Shown here: in pieces, positions 22,719 to 33,596 of the stretch | How positions within the stretch are numbered: position 1 is the first letter of the stretch | How the letters are laid out: the number at the start of each line of letters is the position of its first letter | Source: Trichosphaerium sp. ATCC 40318 | Lineage: Eukaryota > Discosea > Flabellinia > Trichosidae | Length of the DNA stretch: 64,000 nt | Direction: 5' to 3' | NCBI GenBank assembly: GCA_038496445.1 | Contig: JALMLS010000056.1 | Location: 186,001-250,000, forward strand | Translations under genes and position numbers: made by a program | Notes under the pieces: model-generated | Told to the model about the DNA's origin: nothing | The model's database searches: none | Seen by the model: the letters and a program-made list of their open reading frames with translations, nothing else

Positions 22719-23656
22719 ATGGAAGAGACCGTTATTAGCAGTATAACACCACCAACAAAGGTAAATGATTGTATACAAGTGAGATCTTGTGTTAACGCTT
22801 GAAATAGGTTGAGACTTTCAATGGTTGCTTCCTGTTACGCCTGCCACTGGAGTTACAACTTGAAATTATTGATTTAGACTTTGATGTCTACATAAAATGG
22901 CCAATACTATCATTATACACGGCAAGAACAACAAGATTTGATAGCAAATTGAGAAAACAGGGCAAATGGTTAAGGCGAAGGCAAAGCCCTAGAAAGAAAC
23001 TTACCATCGTGCGTCAGCAGTACTGGAACCATGGTAAACGCCATGGAGAGAATAAACGGTGGTACAGAAATGGTAAATTAGAAGCGCACACTTCGACTAT
23101 CAATTACAAAGCTGAAGGTGAGCACAAAAGATGGTATAAAAACGGGCAAATATCGTATCAAGTGACTTATGTCAATGATAAATATGATGGAGAGTACAAG
23201 GGATGGCACGAGAATGGGCTACAAAGAGTGCAAAGAAATTATGTTAATGGTATACAAGAAGGAAGCTTCATATCCTGGTACAGGGATGGTACAATACGCG
23301 AACAAAGTACTTACAAAAAAGGTTCTCGTGAAGGTGAGCACAAGCGGTGGTTTGAAAATGGTCAGATGTGGTACCAGCAGAATTATGTGGATGGTAAGTT
23401 TGAAGGTGAGCACAAAAGATGGCATAGAAACGGACAAATAATGTTACAACAGACTTATGTCAATGGTAAACTTCACGGAGAATATAAGAAGTGGCATCAA
23501 AGCGGACAACAAACAGAGCATAGTCATTATATTAATGGTAAAATGGAAGGAGACCATAAGGTATGGCATCGTTTTGGCGACTTGATATTGCACTGTTTTT
23601 ATGTCAATGGTAAAAGAACATCAATAATGTACATGCATGAAAGCATACAAGAATGA
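22719..23656 (+). CDS. F-box-like protein with eight or so MORN_2-type repeats (long paralogue)
   Basis: A 14-codon first exon (MEETVISSITPPTK) splices over a 47-nt intron to VETFNGCFLLRLPLELQLEI. The N-terminal F-box-like region (LPLELQLEIIDLDFDVYIKW, ARTTRFDSKLRKQGKW) aligns closely with the protein at 16278-16832. A tandem array of about eight 23-residue repeats follows, each with a core like 'Y-V-N-G-K-x-E-G-E-H-K-R-W-x-x-N-G-Q' (FEGEHKRWHRNGQI, LHGEYKKWHQSGQQ, MEGDHKVWHRFGD). Repeats of this type form an extended beta-sheet. The pairing with an F-box suggests an adaptor, by inference only. Total about 300 residues. Confidence 0.75.
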
Positions 23657-23927
23657 AAACAAGTTGTTTAGTTCAAGTAATACTACTATGGCCACAGAGA
23701 CCTGTCTTAGACAGGGCTTAAGAAGAACTATGGCTTGTATTACTGGCAGTCTTGGAGGCTTAGTTACAATAAAGAGCATTTGTTCAAAGTTCTGTAGTTT
23801 GAGGACATTTCTTGCGAAAGCGAAGAAAACCGTTGCGTAATGCATAAATTCATTCCTCAAATATCAAGTAACTGAAAATAAGAACCGTAGTGGAAAAATA
23901 GAGATAAAGTTTATTTTATTTACATTC

Positions 23928-25890
23928 TTATCCTGATTTATCTTTTACTAGAACTCTAGACTCATTTCCTGTAATAGAAACAAGTAAGATTAATGGTTTT
24001 AAAAAACATGACAAAAAAAAGAGTGATACATACCGACAAACAATGGACCCATGCGTATGTAAGCTAGTATATCACCGATTTGTTTAGGTGTTATTAATCC
24101 TTGGTTATCGCGTGATGTAGCAGCTATACGTTGTACTATAGCGAACTTCCAGTCTTTGCCTGAGAGAAATTAAATACTACGAAAAAAAACGGAAAAAAAC
24201 CACAAAGTTTTTGTTTTCCTTTCGTTCTTTTTTCATGTGCTTGAACTATGAATGTTTACCTATCCTGGTGTCTTCTGTAGATCTATCCATTAAGAATTCG
24301 AATGTACCAGGTTCATTTAGAAACTCAATAACAGCCCAAGGATATCGTAATACTTGCTCAAAAACTGCAAACGCTGCATAACGAAGTGCTGTAGTTTGTG
24401 TACGAATAACATGGACAAAATGATGCGTTGTGCCATCACCAAGCGCAATATTCTTGTAGAATTCCTTTACTATACTAGATTCCTCTTTGGTACGCCTAAA
24501 ATATAAGTTACAACGGAGAATCAAATGAAGAACAAAAAACGCGAGAAAAAAGCTATTCTCATTTCTTTCTTAATAGTGACAACAGAACTTACTTTCTAAT
24601 CATGGCAGAAACCGTAGCATAACACGCAGCTCTAAAATCAATACTTGAAGAGTGCAGGTGCTCATTGAATAGAGCCATAAGAGAAATATTATCAATGGAA
24701 GTAAGCAAAGAAAAACCTGCTGAAGAAAGCCCAATACCGCCAATAACCGTAAGTATAGTACCCTAGAACAATTAAAAAAAATTCTACACAAATCACATTT
24801 TGTTTCTTTTTGCTTACCAGTAATTGTTCATTCTCTCCTTCTAGAATACTTTTGAACACGTTCAAGTAAGGAACCTTAAAGAGCTCTGTAACAAATTCAT
24901 CACCCTGTAAAAGCCGTTAATAAAGGTGTATGCCTTCATTGAAAGTGTACCTGAGCTGAAACGTCACCAACAAACATTGCTATTTTGCACATCATTTGTG
25001 TTAAGCTATCATCAGGATCTTCTTTGCATAACATATCATGAAATCCTTTTAATGCGCGCTCTTTATTCAAGTAGGCCACGCCACGTACTGATTTACAAAT
25101 CTAGTATTACAAGCAATTAATAAAAAAGCAAGTCATAAAGATAAATCCATACTTTAGTTGCTAATTCAATACCACTAGTAGCAATCAAGAAATCATCATC
25201 ATCAAGCGTGTCTAGGGCCATTTCCAGATACCCTCGTTGCTGTAGCTGGAGGAAAAAGGTAAACAAGCGAAGTATTGTTGATGCAAACGTACTTGTTCAA
25301 AGGTTGCTTCTGAAATAGATGACATATCAGAGAAAAGGTCCAACATACGCATTCTAATAACGCCTTGTGATGATAGCAATATGGTAAAGTGAGCAATAAC
25401 GGATTTATTCTGAAAAAGCAAATGTAGCTTGTCTGGGTATGTTGCAAGTGCTAGAAGTGGGTTTTAGTACGTATGACACCAAATTAGTCATTTATTGTTT
25501 GTACCAAGTACAGTTCGTGTAGCCTCCTCAGCAACGCCCAAGTTTTCGTCGCCAATGCAGTCAACAATGATTTCTATAATGTTGCTTGCATTTAGCAAGT
25601 CAATGACATTTTTATCGTAGGATATCATTTTAGAGGTTACTCTGAGACAGTATTGACGCATTCCAGGCGATGAGGTCTGTTTTTGGAGTCCTTGCAGCAA
25701 AAGTGCGTTACCCTTTTAAATATTAAATTTGAACGACTCTTACGCGTACGGGCTCTGTTAAAATATCATTGCGAGCGTTTTCAGATTCCAATGACTTCTC
25801 TATGAGTAGTAATATGTCATTACGGTCCCATTCCGTTTTTGCAGATGTTAATCGGTTAACTAATTGTAACACGCTCTTTTGTGCGCTCAT
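23928..25890 (-). CDS. PSMD5: 26S proteasome non-ATPase regulatory subunit 5 (S5b/Hsm3), base assembly chaperone
   Basis: PSMD5/Hsm3 is a HEAT-repeat chaperone that binds the Rpt1-Rpt2 module during proteasome base assembly. Start: ATG at 25890-25888, giving MSAQKSVLQLVNRLTSAKTE. Helical repeats follow (NASNIIEIIVDCIGDENLGV, AEEATRTVLG). The most diagnostic part is near the C-terminus: NEPGTFEFLMDRSTEDT, which corresponds to 'NSPGFVEYVVDRSVEHDK' in the human protein, followed by WKFAIVQRIAATSR and LAYIRMGPLFVG, matching its 'YLRLRTYLSEGPYYV' ending. About ten exons with short introns; stop TAA 23930-23928. Identity relies on recalled human sequence but covers several blocks in order. Confidence 0.8.
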
Positions 25891-26014
25891 GGTTTGCTTT
25901 TAGGATAAATTGACAATTTACCTCCATTGACTGTATTATACCGAGTTTTGATTGGTCATTTACTCATCTAACGTCTTATGGTGCTCGTATAACTAGTTTT
26001 TTGCTTGTTACATA
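25891..26014. promoter_or_regulatory. 124-bp divergent promoter between PSMD5 and RasGEF genes
   Basis: The opposing start codons at 25890 (-) and 26015 (+) leave 124 bp. No clear TATA element or repeat. Confidence 0.5.
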
Positions 26015-29000
26015 ATGTCGTTCATACACGCAAAAACTAAACACTCCAAACATCCATGGAGTGCGTTCTTCAAACGAGGGAAATCTGTAGAGGATAACAG
26101 GTAACAATCTAAACAGCTAAAAGAAATTTTCGTTCATTCAACCACCCAGCAGAGTTGATGTGCAAGAGGTTCGAAAAACAAGAGAGATGGTAAAAACAGC
26201 CAAAAACTTAGAAGCAGCTAAAGTACCGTATATTTACTTTCCACACGCACTGACACGCTAAGGCGAAACAACTTGAAGAATATGAACAAGAAGTAGCCGA
26301 AATAGAGAAAAAAATAGCCGAACTAGCCAGCGAGAGCAGGGATCTTAAAAATGAGTGGGTAGCTGCGCTTGGAGGAAGCGTACGAGTTATTTAGACATTT
26401 AATTTATTGTTAGTTAACGGAGTATGTCACAACGTTACTAGTTATCTAACAGACGTTCAGGCTATCACAAACGAACTACAAGGTGCCGGTACTTGCTTTG
26501 CAACATCAAAAGGTGACCTAGAAGCGTTAAAAGCGATGAAAGCGGCAGGCGCAAACTTTGACCACAGTAAGGCCCAAAAGAATCAACTAGTAGACAATAA
26601 TTAACTTTTTTGTACAGCGGACGTTGATGGACGTTCCCCTCTACACCTAGCCGCCTCAGAAGGCCATGAAGAGATTGTAAAGTACCTTTGCAAACAAGTT
26701 AGTAACACAAAGTGTCAAGCAGCTGTCGCATTTAAAACAAACTCTTAGGGTGCTGGTGTATATCAAAAAGATAGATGGGGAGTAACACCAATGAAAGAGG
26801 TAAGATATCGATGCATTGGTGTTCGTTGATCTTAAATATTGTTAAAACAAGGCGTTGCGTAATGGTAGATGCGAATTAGCATGTCTTATTGAACAATATG
26901 TGGCAGACCGTGAAAAAAGCTTAATTGTTAGCCAAGCTGGAGTACGACGGAAAAATGTTTTACACTACAAGTGTAATTGGCATTCTTGCTTTTTTGTTAA
27001 ATGATTCTGTCGTAGGAGGTAAATTATCTTCCAGTGCGTGCAGCTGTTAAGAGACCATCATATTTGACATCTCTGGTCCGAGAAGATATACAGAAAGCAG
27101 ATACAGGCCTTAGCTATGAGGTTAGTGTTTGTTTGTTGTTACATGTCGCTGAACCCTTCTGTATCAGGAACTCTTGACAAATCTGTTCTCGTTGACTACT
27201 AAGGATGAGTCAATTAATTCAAGCACCTTTATTGTTACTTATGAGTACTTTACTGATGGCTTCTCACTATTGACTCGTTTGATTGACTTGTATTCACAAA
27301 AAGAGCAAACAAAAGCCATGAAGTTCACACAAATGAAGTGCGTTACTGCCACAGTAGTGTTCTTTTTTTTCTCACTTTTTTCATGTTAGAATAGTTTATT
27401 TTCTGAAGCAGTGGATTCAACTCAAGTACCATTTGCTAAAGAGAAGTATAAAATGGGCGAATAAGTTTGAAGAATTTCTAAAGTCGTTTAAAAAAGGAGA
27501 TGAGCGTACTTGGTGTGAAGTTCTTACAGCAACAATGGTATAAACCAACAAAAGATGAGAAAGTGTGACGCCTGATTGTTTTTTTGTAGAAAGAATATTC
27601 AACTATTGAAATACCAACTACGCTTGATCCCCAAGAACCTATGGTAACTGAAGATGATTTGAAGGCTCTTAATTTAAGTGAATCTTGGACGGAACTTCCA
27701 GAATTCGAGATTGCAAGGCAATTGTGTGTTATTGATTACAAGCATGCAAAATGTGTGTATTAGGAAATTTCGTGTTAAAGTCGGCTTTATTTACACTTCT
27801 TATAGCTGTGCCTCTTAAAGAATATTACCATCGATCATGGGAAAAGCATGGACATGAAGATACAACCGAATCAAAACTACAGAGCATAAAATCTCACTAT
27901 GAGGCGGTATGCAAAATTGACTGTCTCTTTTAGTTCCTTGTGTTGAAGTATCTGTTGTTTAGGTTACTGAATGGGTACGTAAGAGAGTTAGAGGCGCAGA
28001 GGAGCCAACAAAGATGATACAAAAGTTTATAAAGATAATGAAGGTAAAGAAAAAATCCGACGGACTTCATTAGCATACTTTATACTGACGTAATTTTTCT
28101 AGGCTTTGTGGGAACAAAAGAATTTTCAAAGTTTGAATGCCATTCTTTCAAGTCTTAGAGTACTTAAAAAAGAGGGTTTCTGGCATGTATGTGGCCGTTT
28201 GATCAAATAGTGAAATGGGGTTTTTTCGCTAATTTTTTTTTAAAGACTGTTGAAGAAACTAGTGCCATGACGACTTATGATGCTATTGCTATGTTGCTTA
28301 ACCCAAGAAAAAACTATTCTAACTATTATGACTACTTGAAGAAGAAAGTATCTCCGCCAGCAGTGCTTTGTTTAGGTACGTCACAGCTGTTCTAAACACT
28401 ACTTCTTTTTCCCACTTCTATAAGTTTTTTTTTTGAATGCAAAGTTTTATTTCTCACTTTTTACTTAGAGGCAACGCTTTCGAAGTTAAGAAAGTATGAG
28501 AGTGCACCAGATGAGTTACCAGATGGTAAAATAAACTGGACAAAAATGCAACAGTTAGGTAGCATTTTTCAATTGATCCTCAAGTACCAACGTATTCCTT
28601 ACTCAATACATGTGCGTGTGACGACTCTCAAAACATGTTCTTTTTTTTTCTGTTTTAATTATTTTGATGATAGGAGCTTCCTGCACTTATTTCATACTTT
28701 GGCACACTTGGCCTTTTCGACTTTGATAAAGGTGCAAATCTTGTTACTACTTCTCAAGAACGTACGTCAGGTTCATTCAGTTTTGTTTGACGCCAAGTAA
28801 TCTGCTATCGTTATATTACAGCTGGTTTTTTTAACTTTTTGCCGGCAGCAAATGAGAGTGGTTGTGTTCCTAGAATGAAACAGTGGGTGAGCAGAAGTTA
28901 TAAAAAATTCCAAACGTAAGTGTTTTTTTTATTTGCTGTTTTAATGGGTCATTTAGCACTTCACTTGGAAAGGCGGATGAGATAACAAGAAATCTATCAT

Positions 29001-29549
29001 TCGGGCCGCAAGCAATAGTATGTACTTTTTCCAGTTTGACAAGAAAGACTCTAAGTTAGTTTTGTATTCGTTTTTTTATTTTTTTTATGACTACTTTTCT
29101 CACTTTTTTCAGCACGACAAGAAAGTTCGTAGTCAATTCTATGCATATTTAGAGCACAAGTACTGTGCAGAGAACCTTTGGTTTTATGAATGCGTTCGGG
29201 CGTTTAAGAAGATAAATATTAATGACGTTGAAGACTCTAAAGGTACAAGTTTTTTTTATCTTGTCCAATATTCCACTCACAACTGCTAGATAAAGCAAAT
29301 TTGGTGTATCAGGTGTTCATCCACAAAAAGGCAAAGATGCCTATAAGTATGTTATATTCAAAAGATGTTTTCTGATTGATCCCTTTAGCATTGGCAGCCA
29401 GTTTAAGAAAGGAAATTGAACGAAAGATCAATGAGCATCAAATTCAAAAGAACCTCTTTACTGATGCTTTGGCAGAAGTGGAGCCATTAGTGCGTCAAGA
29501 ATGGACAGGATTCCTTACACAAAGAGAGAGGGAAAAAGCGCACCAATAA
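26015..29549 (+). CDS. Ankyrin repeat - RasGEF (REM + CDC25) - RGS protein
   Basis: A multidomain signalling protein in roughly 20 exons. The N-terminus MSFIHAKTKHSKHPWSAFFK leads to a coiled coil (KQLEEYEQEVAEIEKKIAEL). Two ankyrin repeats follow (DVDGRSPLHLAASEGHEEIV, KDRWGVTPMKEALRNGRCEL). A Ras exchanger N-terminal motif reads STFIVTYEYFTDGFSLLTRL. The CDC25 catalytic domain has ESWTELPEFEIARQLCVIDY, EAVTEWVRKRVRG, KFIKIMKALWEQKNFQSLNA and ILSSLRVLKK. Last comes an RGS domain (QFYAYLEHKYCAENLWFYEC, VRAFKKI) and a C-terminal LTDALAEVEPLVRQEW. It would load GTP onto a Ras GTPase and accelerate GTP hydrolysis on, or bind, a heterotrimeric G-alpha, linking both pathways in one chain. Domain calls are strong; internal junctions are approximate. 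Confidence 0.8.
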
Positions 29550-29825
29550 CAAAAAACAACAAGGTGCCGCCATGTACAAAAAATAAAATAAAGATAGTTG
29601 AAAATTGTTATGAATATTACACCTGATATTTCAAATAATAGTTTATTGGTTTGACCGTGTAAATTACACCCACACGCAATCAACAAAGTAAATATAGTAT
29701 GTACAGTTCAGCAACGCTTTGCTTTTTTTTGTTTATCAACTTTTTTTTTTGTTGCACAGCTCAACACATATTTATGTGTTTTTATTGTTTCAATGTTGTA
29801 CAGTCACGATTTACCGTGACACCCC
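29550..29825. other. Convergent 3' intergenic region
   Basis: 276 bp between the 3' ends of the RasGEF and MOB1 genes, AT-rich with T tracts at about 29721-29752. No gene seen. Confidence 0.4.
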
Positions 29826-30901
29826 TCATCTCTCGCTCTTGGTTAAGTTGCGAATAAGTTCAGCAAGAGGCACCATCTCACGCTTATCAACGAGCCCAAA
29901 TTCAGTCACAAAATAGTAAAAGTGCCTGTACAAATAGTTGTTAACATGTTAGCGGCATGTTTGCGTACTTGAAGCAAGTGTTCAAATGGGCTTCTTCACC
30001 AAGTGAAATTATTTCGTTAAAGTGAGAGTAATAGATATGAGCGTATACTCTACAGGTAATAAATAAATATATACGCCAATGAAGAAATACACGGAGTAGA
30101 ATACGGCATGTATTTTCAGTTTTTATGTTTTCGCCGAGAAAGGAAACCACCAAAGGCGTATTATCCGAAGTTTGGTACTATATCTTACCTGAAAAATCGA
30201 GTAAATATCTTCTTCATTAATCCAGTAAAGGACTTAGGGAATGGAACGTCTACGATACAAGGAAATAAGTATTGAAATCACAAACTTGTAAAACAAAAAT
30301 ATGGAGTTCTAATTTCGTACCAACGCGTGAAGGAAAGGTTGTTTCATCGTCTAGTTTGCTCTGTACCCACGTCATTAAGTAGTCAACATAATCTGGTGCT
30401 GACACGCGGATTGGCTTTTTAAATTTCTCTCCGTCAGCCCACAGGTATTCATACCTACGTAGTTGACGTTTAGTAAAACAATAGACCAAAAGAAACCGAA
30501 TTGCGTTAGGGGCGTTTTTAGTACTTACCTCGGACCAGCGTTCATTACAGGACATGATTTACAGGAGCAATACTCGATTATTGAGCCGTAGAGGAGGTTG
30601 ATCTGATTAAAGAAGTCCACAGCTGTTCAATCGAGTTATAAAGGTGCTAATGTATCAAATACGTACTATTTACTGCGAGCCATTCATTAATATCTTCCCT
30701 TGCAGGCAGTTTAACTGCTGCCTTCAGATTTCCGGAACCGAGCGTAGCTTTTGCGTGCTTATGCAATTCATGCCTCTTGGTGTTAGGGTTGTGCTTCTTC
30801 TTTGGCCGAAAGGTTTTATTTTTATCTGCCTTACTGTAGAAGCGTAAATAGGTGTACTAAGATCGTAATAAAAGAATACAATCGTACAATATCTTTTTCA
30901 T
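29826..30901 (-). CDS. MOB1: MOB kinase activator 1
   Basis: MOB1 binds and activates NDR/LATS kinases in the Hippo/mitotic-exit pathway. The tiny first exon MKKIF splices into [16 protein letters not shown], paralleling 'SSKTFKPKKNIPEG'. Then come [126 protein letters not shown] and [10 protein letters not shown]. The Cys pair (CPVMNAG) and the two downstream histidines ([13 protein letters not shown]) form the zinc site typical of MOB. Stop TGA 29828-29826. Five or six exons. Confidence 0.93.
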
Positions 30902-30994
30902 GTCGCGGACTTTTACGTTTAAAGTTTGACAGGAAGCTGCTCAAAAAGGTGACTTAACAGTACTGGAAAAACCTTGTAAATAACGCCAAGCACC
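30902..30994. promoter_or_regulatory. 93-bp divergent promoter between MOB1 and NSUN5
   Basis: The two start codons face away from each other with 93 bp between them, so the genes presumably share a bidirectional promoter. Confidence 0.5.
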
Positions 30995-33162
30995 ATGGCC
31001 GATTACTATGTTAAAGTAAGCGCAGTGAGAGAAATAATACAAGCGAAAATAAACGAGAAAAACAAGTAATTCTTCTTGTAGGCTAGTACAATTATAAAGG
31101 AGCTTCAAAGTGGAAAGGTAGCCCTCCGTTCGTTGCTGTACACTACAGAAAACAAAGGAGCAAAGAATATTAGAACCATTTATGCTCTCGTTATCAATAC
31201 ACTCAAACGTACGCGTAATTAAGTATTTTTGATATATTTACAGAACCACAGATTGGCCTTTGTTATGTCACATTGTAGAAAAATCCCAGCTTCTCCAGAA
31301 AGACAAATGGCTGCGTAAAAAAGACTATCTGATACATGTAATGCTATACGATCACCTGTTATCTGGAAAAGGACTATCAGGTACATAATTCGCTCGCATG
31401 TCACCTATAACGCGTACAGGTGGTGGACGTGTCAAACAATTATTTGATAAATACAAGAACAGTCTATCATCGACCTTAACAATGTACAAACTCAAAAACA
31501 AAATATCAAACCCAGAGGACTTAATCCCAGAGGAATTCAGAGACCTGGGTACGTAACAAACGTTTAAACTTGCAACTGACACTCAATAATAGTTGATTTT
31601 CCTCGTTATGTATGTGTAAACACGCTCAAAATGACTACAGACGAGGTGCTAGGTACGTTGCTAGATAGAGCCTACAACAGTGTCCTAATAAGAAAAAATA
31701 AGAGTGGTTTCAGGAACAAGGTTGGACAATAGAGAAAGATGTTTATAAGCCAACAAAAGAGAACTTATTGGCAATCGCCAATACGTACGGTATACTTTAC
31801 ATTACTACTTAGGATTCACCCTTCGCCAACAGGAAGCGAATACACAGGGACAATTTCCTTGATCACGTGCTGGTTTTTCCTCCTGGTGCCAATTTGGTAG
31901 ATACACCGCTGTACAAGGAAGGTAAAATTATATTACAAGATAAGGTACCTCCCAAAATAAACAATAACTTATTGTTTATACCATTTAAAATAGGCGTCAG
32001 TTATGGCAGGATATGCTGTTCAGTGTCCTCCAGGCTCCATGGTTTTGGATGGCTGTGCTGCACCTGGCATGAAAACACAAGCTATTGGACAATTACTAAA
32101 GCAATTCGGTACGTAAATAACAGCAAAATATAGTACAATTACTAAGGGTGTGTAGGTACATTAGTAGCTATTGACAGAGATGAGAGTCGTGTTAAGAAAT
32201 TACAATATACTTTAAACAAACACGGCATAGAAAATGCTATGGTACAACAATACTCGTTTCAATATTCTGTAACATATGTTTGTAGGTTATACAGCAAGAT
32301 TTCTTACAAATTGATCCAAAAGAAGAGCCATACTGTAATGTAGAGTACATCTTACTGGATCCAACATGTACTGGTTCAGGTATGTTCAAGTGATAGTACA
32401 ATAACAATGGACATTAACGTTGCAAAGGCGTTGTCACGCCACTAGATAAGTTAATACCAACCCCTCCAGAGAAGCAGCAATCGTTTCCAAAGGTACTGAA
32501 CCTTTTTTTGGACAAATGACCAACATATTTTAGGGATTAAACGATAAACAAAAAGAACGAGTTATCCGGTTACGGTATAGCATTTTAATAGTCAATCTCT
32601 AACAACGTTTACTAATTTATTTAAAACAGGCAGAAAAAGCGTAAGAAACGCTTGGATAGAATGCAAGCAAAAGGCATATTATCAAATGAAGGTATGTCCA
32701 CGTGATTTAACCCTTTTTTTTTTTGCAATTGTTACTAAATCTATTCCCTTAGAAAAGAGAATAGCAGAGCTTGCTAAACTCCAGTCATCAATGATAAAAC
32801 ATGCAATGACATTCCCAAAGGTTAAACGTATAGTATACTCAACTTGTTCTATCAATGAAGGAGAAAACGAAGGTGTTGTTAAAGGTATTGTAGATTGGTG
32901 CGCAAAGACAAATAATGGATTCAATGTCGTTACAGTATTACCTGAATGGACTGGACGTGGTTTAGATAAGTACACAGACGGCCCAAAATGTATTAGAATG
33001 AACACAGAGATTCATCAGTGCATTGGATTCTTTATATCAGCATTTGAAAGAAATATTGAAAGCGGAGAAGATAATAAATCAAGAAACACTGTAAAGAGGT
33101 CTGGAGATTCCTTGGAAAATTCAAGTCCCAAGAAAAAGCAAAGGCGTAAAAAGACATTGTAA
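30995..33162 (+). CDS. NSUN5: 25S/28S rRNA (cytosine-C5)-methyltransferase NSUN5 (Rcm1-like)
   Basis: NSUN5/Rcm1 makes one m5C in the large-subunit rRNA. Start MADYYVK joins to ASTIIKELQSGKVALRSLLY, matching the family N-terminus. Then follow DHLLSGKGLSGGGRVKQLFD, PRYVCVNTLKMTTDEVL, LVFPPGANLVDTPLYKEGKI then ILQDK, and the SAM-binding block PPGSMVLDGCAAPGMKTQAI. Motif IV LLDPTCTGSG and motif VI VYSTCSINEGENE hold the two cysteines used in RNA:m5C catalysis. The C-terminus (KRSGDSLENSSPKKKQRRKK) is basic and nucleolar-like. About twelve short introns. Stop TAA 33160-33162. Confidence 0.92.
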
Positions 33163-33289
33163 TAAATAATACTTTAGCTATTTGAGGGGTAATCAAAAAC
33201 CTATTTTACACTTACAACAAAATGACGTTTTTGAAATCTCTTGTAGTCGTGCGTAGAGGCTCAGTATATTCATATAAATACATGACTCA
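33163..33289. other. Short gap after NSUN5
   Basis: Together with the adjoining uncertain minus-strand frame, the stretch from 33163 to the PIP-kinase start at 33597 holds no securely identified gene. Confidence 0.4.
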
Positions 33290-33544
33290 TCACGCAGAGG
33301 ATGTGCAATAGGTTACACAACTGATGAGTTGAAATAAAAATGACGAATAAGTTTGAACATGCTGACTAAACAGGTTAGAATCGATTTGCAATAGAGCATT
33401 GGTTGTAAGGGGTAAAAGTTTACATACACCCGGTAGATCGGTGGTAAGTAATTCGTTTCTGAACGGGAAAGTGCTCAACTTGCTTAAAATTGCTTGTGGG
33501 TCACTTTGACGCGTACCAGAAACAGATTTAAGAAGTATTATCAA
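33290..33544 (-). CDS. Hypothetical small protein (uncertain)
   Basis: A minus-strand open frame of 84 codons that looks compositionally protein-like (SKLSTFPFRNELLTTDLPG, NALLQIDSNLFSQHVQTYS), ending in a short hydrophobic stretch. An alternative upstream ATG lies inside the CCATGG that also starts the PIP-kinase gene on the other strand (MGGPTSARGVLGG), but I could not splice it cleanly. No family recognised. It could equally be 3' or promoter DNA of neighbouring genes. Confidence 0.25.
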   Translation of the reverse strand: MIILLKSVSGTRQSDPQAILSKLSTFPFRNELLTTDLPGVCKLLPLTTNALLQIDSNLFSQHVQTYSSFLFQLISCVTYCTSSA

Positions 33545-33596
33545 GTTTGGTATTTAACTCCCGCCCAGGACTCCACGCGCACTTGTAGGACCTCCC

